Assembly: GCA_963678705.1 (NCBI GenBank)
Contig: OY783215.1
Span: forward strand, 11,451,740-11,515,739
Source of the DNA: Panorpa germanica
Lineage: Eukaryota > Arthropoda > Insecta > Mecoptera > Panorpidae
DNA: 64,000 nt
Direction of reading: 5' to 3'
Below, piece after piece: positions 48,075 to 62,000 of the stretch. The translations under genes and the position numbers were made by a program. The notes under the pieces are model-generated. The model was not told the DNA's origin. It saw nothing but the letters and a program-made list of their open reading frames with translations, and searched no databases. Numbering within the stretch: position 1 is the first letter of the stretch; every line of letters starts with the position of its first letter.

Positions 48075-50571
48075 TATGTAACATCATTTAATTTAGCATG
48101 AAAGTCTTTATCAAGATCGGAAAACGTAAATTTTTGTAGTAAAATACCATTTGTTATGTAAAAGGTAAATGGTACTTAAAATATATGTAACTATATTAGA
48201 GGTATTAATTGAAATACTGATAAAATTTGAATTAAACGTAATCGTATTTTTAACTTTTTATAAAAAGCTTTATATTTTGCCAGAAATCATTTTCATTCTG
48301 AAGATAGGAAAAAGTGAATCTAATTGTCCAAAAAATGCAGTTCTTTTTATTCTATTCATACATAAAGGTCTCTTATGATTCTAATAGCAATAAATAAAGT
48401 AACTGAACATTATATTTCAGGATATATGTATAAAACGATAATTTTTTATGTTAAATAAATTTAAAGAACTAAAAATATATCAGTAATAAATATTTCCAAA
48501 AAATTACGTTCTTTTAATCATTGTACTTTTATAGTTAAATCTGAGAATAATTAAAGCTACAGCTTTGCAATAAAATATAAAGATAAGTTTATATTTTAAA
48601 AAGAAAATTTTATTTATACTTAAAGTATTACTTAAAGTGTTATTTACACTAAATTAAGTACCACTGTAATTTGCCACCCCTCAATTGGAAAATGTCCAGT
48701 GCATTTATCTCACCTCATTGGTTTCCCCATCGTGTGGTAAATAAGTATTAGTGGTTGCCTACTATTAGGGGAAATAAATGTGTCCCGACATCATGAACAC
48801 AGAACACCTAACTTATTACGTGTAAAAAACCAGATGGTATCACAATTTACAATACACTGTTAAAATAACCTGTATAAAACTTCTGGCGCGTCTGGTATTC
48901 AAACTGCTGCTGTCGTTTCATTTTCTATGCAGCCAACTGTCCAAATAAAGCTTTGGGTAACTTGAGAATTGAGTTAATTGCATTCCCTTGCTGCATTGCT
49001 TCACAAGAATGTCTTTCATATAAAGGTACTTACTTAGTTCTAGTGTCAAGTGTTCAGAGTGGGTTACCGTTGCTCTGCAAGATGTTTATTGATATCCTTG
49101 AGTTTCACAGAGCGGTTATATCAGTCATAGACAAAATGCAAAGTTTCGTTTACTCTAATTGCAAACTCTAATTGTATTTATTTTGTTTTGTGTATCAATG
49201 GGGTAGTATTTTCGTTTTGATTTTTGCAATTATTCTCTACTCAATTTTCCATATACTCATTTAAAATAAGTGATTATTCTGGAAGTAAGTAAGCATCTAA
49301 GAAACGTATATAAACCCGTTAAACACAGTTACGTATATTTAAAGTTTATTTAACATAAGGAGAGTTATTTGTTACGTAAATTTAGTAACTTAGGTAGATA
49401 ATGTAATGCAATATAACACTTTAATGAACTTGAACGTGAACTTACAAGACAATTTTAAATTAAAGGAATACTCATATAACTTCTTAAGAACACCTTAAGA
49501 TACTCGTTTTATTCTTTAATGTTCTAAGTACTTATCACCCAGACATAACTCTAATATGCCTGTAGACTGTAAGCTGATATTTAAAAGCAGAGAAAGTATA
49601 AAACACCTTATTGACTTTATCAATAAAACTAATTTAACCTCTATATTTTGAATACACAAATTCATATATATAAATTATAAATTATGTATTACAAATGTTC
49701 ATAATTAAATGTATATATTGTTTTACCACTAATTACACTAAGTTTAATTTATGATGATATAATTTTTAGTAGACTTAAAAACGCTAGAAATTACAAGTCG
49801 GAATAAGGTCAAAAAATAATCTTTTACGTTAACGAACTAATTCTTTTTTTTAACAAAATATTTATTGATTTAGAAAAGTCGTAATAAGAAACATATTTTT
49901 CATTAAGAGATTATGTTCAAGTCCCACCAAACCTAAGGGCCAGAATATCTTGTACTCGAGACACCTTATTAGATTGTCGATACGGAGTCATATATCCATT
50001 AAATATAAAAATGAAGTATTGCTTGTACGATGTACTGAATTACACATTCTGAACCACCAAGCTTTCTTTCAATAAAGAAGTCATTTTTGAAAACTCTAGA
50101 TGTTTGAGCAGCACTGTATCATATAGAGTAATGTCGTTCAATTTACATGGACGTGAGAATTGCCCGAGAATTTATCTTTACATGCAGAATGGGTCGTGTA
50201 AGTGAAATATCCACAATGAATAAAATAAAATCGTCACGTCAAACGAACTGTTTATATTTGATCAAATACTTGTCGAAGTAACTTCGCTTCAACGCTTGCT
50301 TGTGATAAGAAATAGATATCGTATAATAATGAATTTATGCGGAATACAGGTTTATATATAGCACTGTATACGAGTGACAAGTATATTTGTACAAAGCTCG
50401 TCTGTCGGTAAAACAGTGACCGTTCAGTGAAAACATATACTCATGATATAACGGGCAAAACAGTTGATATTTGAAGTCGACAGAACTCACGTTTTTACTT
50501 TGTTAGTTAGTGATATTGTGAGGTTATAAGAAAATAGAAAGGAATTCATAATTTATAGTAAATAATAAACT
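48075..50571. other. non-coding AT-rich DNA
   Basis: No gene or bounded element recognised. Confidence 0.6.
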
Positions 50572-50575
50572 TTAA

Positions 50576-51326
50576 GGGGGGGGCCTGGGTTTTCACTTTC
50601 GAAAAATCGATTTTTTGTTTTTTGTTTTATCTTATTGTTTAACATTTCAAGAATATGTCCTTAAAATTTTAAGCCGATCTAAGCAATATTCTTGAAGTTA
50701 TTGTCTTATTAATCCGGTATATTATATTGTATTATATGTTAATCAGGTATACAGTTTATTCATTGCTATAGTCCTGACGCGTTTTTCTCAAAACTACTTT
50801 TTCAAAGTCCGTGTTCACTGCCATTTGAAAACTACTCGACCGATTCATTTCAAACTTTGTACACATTTTCTTCATATAAAATACCTCCCCCCTACGTTTA
50901 GTAAATTTTTTTTTTTTAACATTAAGGGTGTTTCCCACCCACAAAATGGCGGAAATTTTAGTCGAAAATAACGGTTCACACTTTAGATGGCCGCCAAAAA
51001 TTTTTAAATTAAAAAAAAAATAATCAGAGAACGTTGGGGGGAAGATTTGTTTATAATTTAACTAAATTTTTATAGTTTTTCATTTTCTGATAATTTCCGG
51101 CCGAGTTACAGTGAACACCGCAAATTGTTTTTTTTTCAAGACGTCCTGGGGGAAGCTCTGTCACGGGCTAATGATTTAATATTTTTGCATGAAAAATTTA
51201 CAGAACATAGTCAAAACTATGCTCAACAATGTATAGAAGGTTTGAATAAAATTGCTCAATCGATATTTGAGATAAAAAATCACAAAAAAAGTGTTTTTTT
51301 TTTACGCTGAAACCCAGACCCCCCCC
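50576..51326. mobile_element. TTAA-target non-autonomous DNA transposon, 751 bp
   Basis: Both ends are eight G followed by (C/T)CTGGGTTT in inverted orientation, bounded by TTAA at 50572-50575 and 51327-51330. TTAA targets are used by piggyBac, Kolobok and some Sola elements; the G-rich end does not look like classical piggyBac, so Kolobok or an undescribed group is possible. The interior holds CGCGTTTTTCTCAAAACTAC-type text shared with 14.6 kb. A 61-codon plus-strand frame near the right end (RANDLIFLHEKFTEHSQNYA...) could be the last piece of a transposase. Confidence 0.8.
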
Positions 51327-51330
51327 TTAA

Positions 51331-52534
51331 ATGTCGTTTCTTTAAATTTCAGCTATGATTTAAGTTAAACAATGTAATTATTAAAATATGTATGTAAATT
51401 ACCAAAACAAACTTTAAATTTCAGAAGCAACACATGAGTTTGTTTAAAATTTACAATTACTAATAAAACTGGAGATATTGTCTTATATATTTTTACAAAG
51501 ATTTGACATGGAGAAGCAGCGAAAGGTTTAAGCGCTGATTTCTGGTGAAACATACCACTTGCGGTGTACATATTCGATTTAATTCGTACCAGCACACTAT
51601 AATATGAGAAAAATGTTTTACTTTAATATTTATTAATATACATTGCACTAAAGGTAATAAAAGTGACCTTCAACGATCCGTTGTCTATGAAATAGTAAAC
51701 ATAAAGAGAACCGCGACGGTTATGTACAAAGTTATGTGATACATCCAAAAAACGGTAGACGGTACTTTGATTTATATACGTATGAGTCATATATCTTGAA
51801 TATAAACGTAGGAACTACAGGCTTTTAAACATTAAACTAGAAATTTCCTCTTAAGTATGTTAGTGCAACTATATCCTGCTGAAAAAGTAACAAGTCGCAA
51901 GAAAACAGGTACAGAACTCTTATGCTGTTGCAATATTCATCCTGCATAAGTGACTTAATGTGTTTGACAGTCACAAAAATTGTTTTCTTGTTTAGGACAG
52001 AAACTTTGCGATCCTCGTAGAACTATAGTGACTGTAGACGTTGTTCGGGGGTATAAATCTATCAAATCTTGTATCACAATAATTAATAAAAATCCACATA
52101 TTTCCAATGTCTCTTACAATGAAAAGAACCATCAACAAAATCGTAGTTTTCCTTTTCTTCTCATCCTTTTTGGTGCTATTCATTTAATTTTATTAAAATG
52201 ATCCACACAACCCTTTTCTTCATACCATTGCTATTTCGAAAGAGCAATTATAACTAATTAATATTCATTTAGTATTTATATATAAAAGCAAATTTAATAT
52301 ATAACGTCTTGTTAAAATAATGGTACTGTCGAAAATAGATGAAATATTTAATGTCTGACGTCAAGGTCATATATCATCCCCCGTTTATATTATTATGAAG
52401 TGTATGTGTAGGCAAAAGTAATTCTCAAAAGCTTAAATGAAGAGAAAGTTTTATGATAAGAGGAAAGAGCTATTTACGTTTATATACCGTATACCATACA
52501 CAACAACAATACCAAGGGATTTAATTTAATTTAC
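51331..52534. other. non-coding DNA
   Basis: TTTTCTTGTTTAG|GACAGAAACTTTG at 51983 resembles an acceptor, and a frame of about 70 codons follows, but composition is unconvincing. Nothing else seen. Confidence 0.45.
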
Positions 52535-52624
52535 CTTCATCTTGTTCAGGAGTTTTGAGGTTTTCCAAGTTGCTGAGTATCTGAGTGGATCCATCCCCAT
52601 CTCCGTTGCCAAGTCATCATCAAA
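52535..52624 (-). CDS. candidate 90-nt internal coding exon
   Basis: The minus strand has ACGCAG|TTTGATGATGAC ... AAGATGAAG|GTAAAT. The enclosed 90 bases are exactly 30 codons, phase 0 at both ends: FDDDLATEMGMDPLRY, then SATWKTSKLLNKMK. The donor is good, the acceptor lacks a pyrimidine tract. Composition (acidic then basic, GC-richer than its surroundings) looks coding. Alternatively a first coding exon could start at ATGGGGATGGATCC. Family not recognised and neighbouring exons not found, so it may belong to a gene with very long introns. Confidence 0.35.
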
Positions 52625-55334
52625 CTGCGTTGTTACTTGTTTTGTTAATTAACTGATGACGCTTGATGAATAACATAAATGTCACCTGATTAAACACCCC
52701 ATTTCTCAATTACATGTATTAGGCATTTACATTTAATGAGAATCATTAATCATAAAGTTACCTCATTACGAGTTCAAGGTACGAGTATATGTAATAGAAG
52801 AAACATCCGGAACTGAAGACAACTCAACACACGACGAACTACATTTGTTTGTAAATCTCAACCTTACAACGGTTGTGGTACATTTCCAGTCTCCTTATTT
52901 AGTTTAATTTAAACTAATGCTATACGCAATATAATTTCCTTAGTACATCGGATGTGATTAAAGTTGGAGAGCCAAAACTCGAAATGGAGTTGAACTGAGT
53001 TCCAGTTTTTCGGGCCTATTCTCACTCAATACCACGTATTGAATTCCATAGTGAAACTTTTTATACTTTAAACCGTTTTTAACTTATGAACAGTTCATAA
53101 ATTTGGCGTAATTTATCAGCTTTTATTTGCTGTAAAAATAATTAGAATAGATTTAGCGGTTCCTTAGATATCGCAATTTATACGATAGAGGTAGCCGCTA
53201 CTTTGAATCTTCCATAAAACAGAGAAAGGGTGAAAATTTAAGTGGCTCCGCATCTAAAAGTTATATACTCATTAAATTCTTTCATTGTACAAAATTTCTC
53301 ATTTCTATTATAAGGTGCAGTATGAACTTGCTTGAACTTGTCTCTCTACTATACAATATAAGGATGAGCGGCTTCCACTCTCCGCGCTATATCTCGGGAA
53401 GGGTTTATCACCCGAGAAAATGCTTAAAGTCAAAGTTATAGAGAATTTTATGCTCTAAAAATAGAACTAACTCAAAATATCTACTAAAAACTGATTTGTG
53501 TGCCATTTAACCTTAAGGAAACACTACCTGTGTGCACGATATATTGGACAAGACTCATAAAATATCGAAACAAAGATTTAAATCCCATTCCCACTCACTG
53601 TTTTTAGTTTTAATTTAAAGTTTTAATCATAATTGTGATTTTGAACTTGTGAAATGATGCCTCATGTGTCAGTAATATAATTTATTTTATTTTTTATATT
53701 TCATAAGCTGAAATTTACATTTTAGGATGAAACCTTAAATTAACACTAAAACTCAGTGAGTGAGAATGGGGCTTTGTATAAGATTTTAGCTTATTACCTC
53801 TCATTCGGAGCTTGACCTCTTTTTTTGTGTTGAACCTATTTATGTATAGATCATTAGATGAAAAAAAGTGAAAATTAATAGAAACAAATCTACATTAGTA
53901 GAAAGAATTGCATTCGGATCGTCTGTAGGGACCCTATGAATACATTTTTAAGGCATAACTTTTTCCCAGATCTCATAATACTGCAAGCAAAGATATTCTA
54001 ATATTTGTGAGCGAATTGACAAATCTCATGCTTAGCACTGTGTCTATGCGTCCCTATTTTAAGGGCTAAGTAGTGAAACCACAGGATAATGATGTAGAGA
54101 AGTTTATAAAGGGAGTCACATTCAGTACCATCCTCCAATTTTGACGCAGAGAACTAATTAAACTTGGTGTTGTTATTTAACCTGAACAACGAGTACCGTC
54201 AACTGAGATAAATCAGGGTGAAATTTAAAATTCACAATGTGTAAACTCGTGATGTATGCATTGTTGACACACTGATTTTAATCGTACATTATTTATAGAA
54301 GATATTGTTATTACTAAGCTCCCACTTCTAAAATAATATATTTCGAGAATGAATTACTTATTTTTACAATTTTTTTAAAATATTATCCTCTAGACTCCTC
54401 CTCACCATTTATTCTGTTGTAATCAATGCGTTCTTATGCATAAAAATCATCTCTATTTCAGACAATATTATTAAAAGAAAATATTATTCATTTCTATAAT
54501 AAAAACAATTTGATTTTTGTAATTCATTTCATTTTGTATTCTTTCAGAGTCTGTTTGTAAGATTATGAACGAATCGTTCAATATTACGTAACCGTTGAAC
54601 GTTTCTCAAAGAACTAGGATGGTATTATTATTTAAAATATTTCATTTCCCGTAAATCAAATACTCGTTATAACTTGTCTTAAATTTTTTTTCTATTTATT
54701 TTTTATTCCACTTGATGCTTAAATTATTTATTAAAAACTGCAGATAGAATAAAATAGCTTTTTAACTTAAAAAGGAGATTTGTTTTTTATCTTAATGTAC
54801 AAATAATATTCTCTATTCATTTTCTCGAAAAGAGTCGTAAAATATTACAGCGTTGTAATATTTTAAAGTTATATTAAATATTCCTTTACAAAGTACATGC
54901 AGTGAGATATATTATATAGCAAACCAACTCAATAGATTATAGAGAGAGATGCATGTATACTTGTTCTTTTTACTAGCAAAAGGTATAGTATTCGTGTATT
55001 ACTTTATATAATGCTGTCAAGTAGAATAGCCAATGAGAATTAATTCAACTACAATTATGTTTTAATAAGTACCATGTAAGGCGACACTGAGGCTCAGAGC
55101 AGTGATACTTGACTAGATACCTTTGATTTGGTTCCATTCTCGGACCACCACTATACTTTTTTTTTATTAAGGTTTGAAACGATTTCTTATGTATTTACCC
55201 TTTTATTTATTAGATGCATAGGTCTTTTGAAAGTCATAATAGTCTCTCCATAGAGTTTAAAGAAAAACACAGGACAAGTACCAAAATTAATTTAACGTTT
55301 GAAAATTTATTTTATTGAATATCATCATTTTGTT
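52625..55334. other. non-coding AT-rich DNA
   Basis: No gene recognised. TCTCGGG...CCCGAGA at 53391-53416 is a small hairpin. Confidence 0.55.
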
Positions 55335-55690
55335 TTGGAATTTGGAAGGGAGGGGTGGAAGGAGGGGGAGGATGTCTCAGAAGCATTGTAACGTCACATG
55401 CCTTCTAAAATATAAGAATTAATAAATATTGTGTGAAATAAAACAATAACACTCCCTGAAAGAGGTGTAGTAGATATCGAAAAATGTCTGTATTATTCAT
55501 TTCGATATGATTTGGATTTTGGGAGGGAGGAGAGAGAGGAGGGGGAGGATGTCTCAGAATCATTGTAACGTCACATACCTTCTGAAATATAAGAATTAAT
55601 AAATATTGTGTGAAATTAAACAGCAACACTCCCTTAAAAATGATGTAGTAGATATCGATATCGAAAATTTCTGTATTATTCATTTTCTGA
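55335..55690 (+). repeat. 177-bp tandem duplication of the G-tract repeat
   Basis: Two units with GGGGGAGGATGTCTCAGAA, CATTGTAACGTCACAT, ATATAAGAATTAATAAATAT and GTAGTAGATATCGA start about 177 bp apart (compare GATGTCTCAG at 55371 and 55548). It belongs to the G-tract / ACGTCAC family at 2.3, 28.1 and 42.6 kb. A further G-rich piece lies at 55838-55870. The 92-codon minus frame across both units is a by-product of the duplication. Confidence 0.8.
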
Positions 55691-58029
55691 TTGATTGGTT
55701 ACTTCTTAAAAAACTGAGAAAGTGTGTAGTACGTTGCCAAAAATTTTCGTGAGACTTAAAAAGAAAAACGCAAATTCTTCCAAAGCATAAAAAAAAAACT
55801 TACTCTATCCGACTTTTCAAAATGTCATAAAAAATATGATGAGAGGGTGGGGGGGGAAGGTTAGAATAGCATGAAATTTATGTATGGCTCCTAATAGATG
55901 CCGGACTATTGAGCGTGCTTAAATATTTTATACCGAATTATCGAGCTATAGTTGTTTATTGTGACTGTCAAGCATTTTCATTCTGAATATAAAACCTTTG
56001 GTAATCTTTGCCTTCTTCTATTCTTGTTTACTCCTCTTTCCCTGTTCTCCTCTTTCCCGGAGTACTCTTCACTAATTGAGCATATATTCAACAACAGTTA
56101 TCCAAACAAAGAATAAACGTAGGTTTGCTTTTTTATGTAATTGTTTGTTTTCATTATTTGGTTAAACAAATTGTTTACATCCATACTCATACACTATACT
56201 TTTCAATTCTATGTGCTACTTTGTGTAATATTTCATTGGTCGTTGCTGGTTGCAAAGAGCAGTTCAGTTCCAACAACACAACGGTGAAGACTCACGAGAC
56301 CGCCAAGCACAATCAGTGATTCCCCTATGAATATGTTTTTTACAATTATGTATGTCTAAAAGTCGTAACCAGTAACTCATAAAAAGAGTTTTTACTCCGG
56401 TGTGAGTTTATTATTTTAAAGGAGGAGTGGGGTAAAGGACGTAGGAGGTCGCAAGCTGGACAGTTACTTCCAACGCTGAGATGAATTGTTACAACAAAAA
56501 TCCATATAAAATGTTGTACGAATGGAGTATGCTTAGCTGTAATAAATGTAATATACAAATATATTTTTTTCTGAGGAAAGGTAATTAATTAAACAGCACA
56601 GCGGTTTCTAGAGAACCGTAACAACCATGGCTACCCACTTTAGGCTAGACTTCTTTATGTACCTTTCACTTAAAATATATAAACTGATTCTATTTATTTT
56701 ATTTATATTTTAAGGTTATTCACGAGTGAAACCATTTTTTTTTTTACAGAATTTGATAATTAAATAATTTAATTACAAAATTTTAAATGTTTTGATCAGT
56801 TGTCAAGCGAAATAATAATAATTAAAGAACGCATATTTAACACGTAAAACGACTACAAAGTATCGTTTTAAGGTAGTTTCAGATTTTTGATAGATTTTTT
56901 AAAATTTTCGTTTGCAAGCTAAGAATAACGTTTACTAATAAATCTCAAAGTTTCAGAATTTTTAACTGTTTAGAATCTGATGTATTTAATAAGGAAGCAA
57001 TTTTAAGACTCACCTCATATTTGAAGCATGTAAAACTTACTGTCCGCCCTATTATTTTCTATTTTACGCAAAAATCTCTGGATAGAATTTTCAAAATATT
57101 TAAAAAAGTAAAGAAAAATGTTTTTAAACAAATTAACAAAATATAGCACTCTATCGTATGATATTCTTTTAATTCCAACACTTTGGTAACTACCAAATTA
57201 TTATATCCCTTTTCCTGTTATTTTACTCCTGTCAAGTAGTACATTATGCTATAGAAAAATGACAAGAATAAGCTAATGACAGGTCAATTAATTCTTAAAT
57301 TTTTATTCAGCATTTAAAATGAAAAATGTTCTTTTAAAAATATTTCATAATGTACGTCGGCTAATTATAAGACTTAAATTGTTCGTCTTATTCAACTTCA
57401 AATCTATTTTACTTTTGTTTCTTCTTAATGCATTAGACTCAAGTTAACAATAATGTAGGTGAGAACAATAGAAAATCTTTTGTTTCATTTCATTTCCACA
57501 TTGCGTGTTTTTAATAATTGGATCGTATTAAAAAGGTCTTTAATTCCGTGTCAAGTTTCTTTGTTAATACTGTTGAAAGTTAAGATTTTTTTTGTGATAT
57601 GTACCTCTTAATTTTTGTTTGACAAGGTCAGACTGTCATTATTCATTTTCTTTTAATAATAAGTAGCCTTCTAATAAGGACTAGGTTGTCCAGTGTAAAC
57701 CTTAAGTCCCTAAAAGAATGGAATTTATGATGAGTGTTATAACGAGATCAAACAAAGAATACAATTGTACTGGAAAGAATTATATTTGGGGTGAGACGTA
57801 ATAGAATAATCGGGCACTTTTCGTTTAAGAAAATTCAGATAATGACCCACACATTATAAAGTGGAAGGATAGGCGAAATTTTAAGGCACATTTGAGTTTA
57901 TATAAAATTGATATGTGATATTAGAAAGCCAACTATTTTGGCGCTCACGTGAATAGCTCGCCAGGGCAAATACCCCGGTTTACCACCCCTAGATTCGGGG
58001 CTGTACAGATTAATATACGTGCTACCGTA
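55691..58029. other. non-coding AT-rich DNA
   Basis: No supported gene. The ends of two short frames at 56.1-56.5 kb are not convincing exons on either strand. Confidence 0.55.
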
Positions 58030-58100
58030 ACGCTTGTATCCAACGCATTGGCTTTATTGAATAAAACGTGGAAAGAAGAAGAAAAGCTGGAGGGAAAGGG
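58030..58100 (+). repeat. dispersed repeat fragment (LINE-like), copy C
   Basis: CAACGCATTGGCTTTATTGA then ATAAAACGTGGAAAGAAGAA and GCTGGAGGGAAAGGG. It shares its first half with the copies at 58418 and 61250 and its second half with 17405. Confidence 0.4.
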
Positions 58101-58417
58101 TAAATAATTAAACTATTCATTATCAACAAACAAAATGCCAATTTGTTTTTATATATTTTACAACATTTTTACATTTATGAATAAAATTTACAAATAAATT
58201 GGTACTTAACATATATAATTAATTATAAATACAATGGTATTGTAATAACATATAAAGAAAAAGTTAATTCATTCACTATCTTTACTTTATCTATTTTCTT
58301 AATCTAAGACAAATGCATGTTTTCAGCTTTATTTAAAATTCTATCTTATATTTATATCACAGAATCTATTTATTTTAAATACCTACATAATGAAAATAAA
58401 CTTGCAAAATGAAGCAA

Positions 58418-58470
58418 GTAACGCATTGGATTTATTTAATGAAATATGGAAGAAAGGTGAAGTCAGATGG
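58418..58470 (+). repeat. dispersed repeat fragment (LINE-like), copy D
   Basis: AACGCATTGGATTTATTTAA TGAAATATGGAAG reads NALDLFNEIWKKGEV. This resembles the stretch (LLNEIWKKGEVP) found just before the first RT motif in many LINEs, so the family may be a LINE-derived segment. It is too short to be sure. Confidence 0.35.
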
Positions 58471-58944
58471 AGCCGGTATCTTTATATTTATTCGTATATA
58501 TTCGTTTTGCCAGCCACTATCAGTGCGAGCTGGTTCAACAAGGAATATCTTAAGTAAAATATCGGATTTTTTTGAAAGTTCAAAAGCTGGTGTTTACATA
58601 AAATTATTTTCAAACATAACGGCTAAAATCAATGAATACAATTATACTGTTGGGTTTTTATTTTAATTGAAAATTGTTGAAATATGTTTCCTGTAGATGA
58701 CATTTAATTGTTCATAAAAGTACATTTTATTTTGTTGGAAACTATTCTTCTTTAGTTTTTTTTTGGTAGTATTAAATTCAAGAGGGAACGGGGAGGGATT
58801 TCAAAAACTGCCCAAAAATTCAACACTGTACAAGAAGCTGTAAATACAATATTTAATATATGTAATACAAACGTAAATAATTTTATATTTTTTTGGAATC
58901 AAAAATATAAATTAAAATTAATAACTAGTAAAAATATTTAAATT

Positions 58945-59073
58945 TCAGCTTGTCAATTGTAGTATACATCCAACAATAGTTAATGGTAAAATCCATTGGT
59001 TAACTGTATTCCAGGACGATGAAGAAAATGTATTACAGTTTCCCGATTCTTTGTTGAATCGTCTGCAATGGAG
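58945..59073 (-). CDS. Cys-rich gene, last exon
   Basis: Acceptor TTTAATTTTTTTGCAG|CTCCATTGC with a strong pyrimidine tract, phase 0. It reads LHCRRFNKESGNCNTFSSSS, a polar spacer, then the hydrophobic GPI-type tail and TGA. The opposite strand also has a 59-codon open stretch with a CAG upstream, but it lacks a pyrimidine tract and any neighbouring exon, so it is a shadow. Confidence 0.85.
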   Translation of the reverse strand, partial: LHCRRFNKESGNCNTFSSSSWNTVNQWILPLTIVGCILQLTS

Positions 59074-62000
59074 CTGCAAAAAAATTAAATAATAATCCTT
59101 TAATAACGTAGTAATACAAGAAATAAAGTTTATTTGGGGGATAGGTTTCAATTTTTTTTAAATTTATTTTTATTAATGTAAAACATATTAAGTTTATTGT
59201 GCAAAAATTTGAAGTCGATTGAGGTAAAACTGTCGGAGATATGGAGATTTAACTGAAGTATAATGTTTCAAAAATATTATCGAAAATATTTTTTTTTTTA
59301 TCGATTTGACCTTACCCCTCTTAAATAGAACACCTGTAATAAGTAATATTAAAAAAATTTATAAGTAAATATTGTTTCAATAAGTAAATATGAGTATGAG
59401 TATGTGATGAACAAAAAATCATTTCCTACTTGTATAATTAAAATCTCTTTGTCATAAAAACTGGCACTTCGCTTTATGCGCTTGGAATACGTAATTAAAA
59501 AAGCTCATCAAAAAACTCTAATCACGACGTGCGATGCAAGATTATATTATATCCAGTAGAAATAAAAAGAACGAAGAAAGAAGCTCGTAGTTGTATAAAT
59601 CAGTTTATCGCGTCCAGATTATATTCACAAACCGCGGAATAAAGTATTTCACGATAGCGAATACTGTAAATTAAGAAAGTAAAAGATTTTTAAGTTTAAC
59701 ATTAATGAAACATATTTAATTAAAACTTTATAGTGTTTTTTTATGATTTGAAAATAGAATATGAAATATGTACTTAATAAATATTTTTATTAAAAGAAAT
59801 TTTTACCATGTAGATATAGATATGAATTTTTATTTATTTTTTGCAACTTTATTTAGACATATAGCTAATTCTGTATTAAATATCTATGTCCATCTATATC
59901 TATATTAAAAACACCTGTATTTAATCGTAAAATAAGAAATATATTTAGTTTTATGTATACGAGGTATGGATATTTCTAACGAGACTGATGCTACTACAAG
60001 CAAACTACGCATGCGCCAATGTAGTATGACCGATCGCTGTGTTCCTGAAGCCTTCTATTTCGATTGCTATTTTCCCCGTGTCTGTAGACATATTAGTTTA
60101 CTAGTGGCCATCGTTAGTATAAGAATTTTTTCAAAAGAACCGGAAAAATTGATAATTTTTTTAATAGAGAAACGAAATTGTTAAATAAAATTAATATGAA
60201 ACTTGGAATTCTGCTACTGAAATTTATCTTATATTAAAAGAAGTCTATGACAATGAATGTCTATTACGTGTGCCGTCGTGGTACGTAAGCTTTTCTAAGA
60301 TTGCTATTCTAAGAAGACAATACGATATAAAACTTCTAATGCGTTTCTTTCAAACTATCGCTTCGGTCCCAAATTTAAAATTTTGACATTTGTCCTTTAC
60401 ACGAAACCTTTTACAGAGGCTACATTTTTTATGTTTCTAAATAATTAAGTGAGTGAGAAATATAATAAAATGTGCAAACAAATTTTGCACCTTTCCAACA
60501 AATTTATGAACAGTGTACTACAACAAAACAACAAGTAATATTATTAACTCCAGCGGTTCTTGCTATTAAAACAATAGATTTTCCACTTGTCAAATTGCAA
60601 ACCAAACTAGAAAACATAATATTATTTTATTTAGCCTACAAGAGTTTTCTTTTATATTCGTATAGCTCTGTTATTTTTAATCTGTTACTGTCATAACCAG
60701 TTATAACCACAGGTTATAGTTCACCACAATATGTGTACACGTGTACATGTGGTCTCTGGTCTGACTATCTGAACAATAAAACCACGCGGTCTACACGAAA
60801 TGTGAAATCATAAATGTAGAAATCTACCCCAGTGGAAATATCAAAACGGGGTTGATACATTGAACGTGTACAAACAAAAATGTATGTTCGATGTATGAGC
60901 AAGTTTACCTGTATCAATGATGAGGACATTGTGTCTAGGAATTTTTTCGTGAAACGCCCGGCATCTAGGCCACACTTCCTACGAACTGTGTGTTGAGAAC
61001 ATTCGAGATATTCTTGAAAGGAACTGAAAAGAAATTTATTTTTATGTTATTTTTATTTAACGATTTTATATTTGTATTTATTATATGTAGATGTTACAAA
61101 GTTATTGACATACTCATGTCAAAAATATGTTTTTCAATAAATTATGACAGAATTTTCACTCTTCTAGCAAAAGAATTGCTCTTATATTGTTTATAATAGT
61201 GAGGATTTAATCTAGCTTAGTTTATTAGCGCAAGTGTTGGTTTGTCAGCATGAAAAACAGTCAACGCATTAGATTTATTGAATGAAGTATGGAAGACAAG
61301 GAAGGCAGACGTATACAACCTTTAAAATATGCATACCGTAGAATGCAATTGTGACTAAATCCAACTAAACAATTAAAAGATTAATTTGGTCACAAATATA
61401 TATTTTATATTGCGTAGTAGTTTATCATAAAGTGGACCCTTGTGAAGGATGGGAAGTGGCTAAGGAGAGGAGCAAGGGAAGACAAATATTCAACGATGAA
61501 TTTCTAATGTGTGTTAATTCTACATTCTATATTCTACATATGCAGAGAACAAATTGTAAAATGTTATATTGTTAAACATTTCTTACCAGCATACTGTTTT
61601 GAGCCTTTTTTCAGCATCGCGCTGTTCTGCGTTTGTCATTTGATACAACTGTTGGTTGTCTCCATTACGACGCCTAGCTTTTCCAAATTTGCTTAGCTCA
61701 GACACGGCATCTTCGTAATGCATTGCACAAATTTCGTACTCAACTTTTACTTCTCGCATACAAGGGGCATGGCGGAGGAATTCTGCAATAACATGTAACA
61801 ATTAAACACCTGCTACCGTAATCTAAGAAATTTCTACACATAAGATTAAATTTACAACTATAACAACGATAACGGATATAAATCCGTTATTTAGGTATAT
61901 ATTGCACATTTTGTATATTTCTCTCGTTTTTATTTTCTTTATTCTTGTAATTGTTTTATTTTCGGTGTTAAAGACCCGATTTTATTTACTTATTTTGTTA

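Noticed and set aside
58950..59091. Plus-strand exon-like stretch after TTTCAG (LVNCSIHPTIVNG...)
   Set aside because: The minus strand has a better acceptor, matches the phase of three other exons and ends in a GPI-type tail; the plus reading is a shadow.
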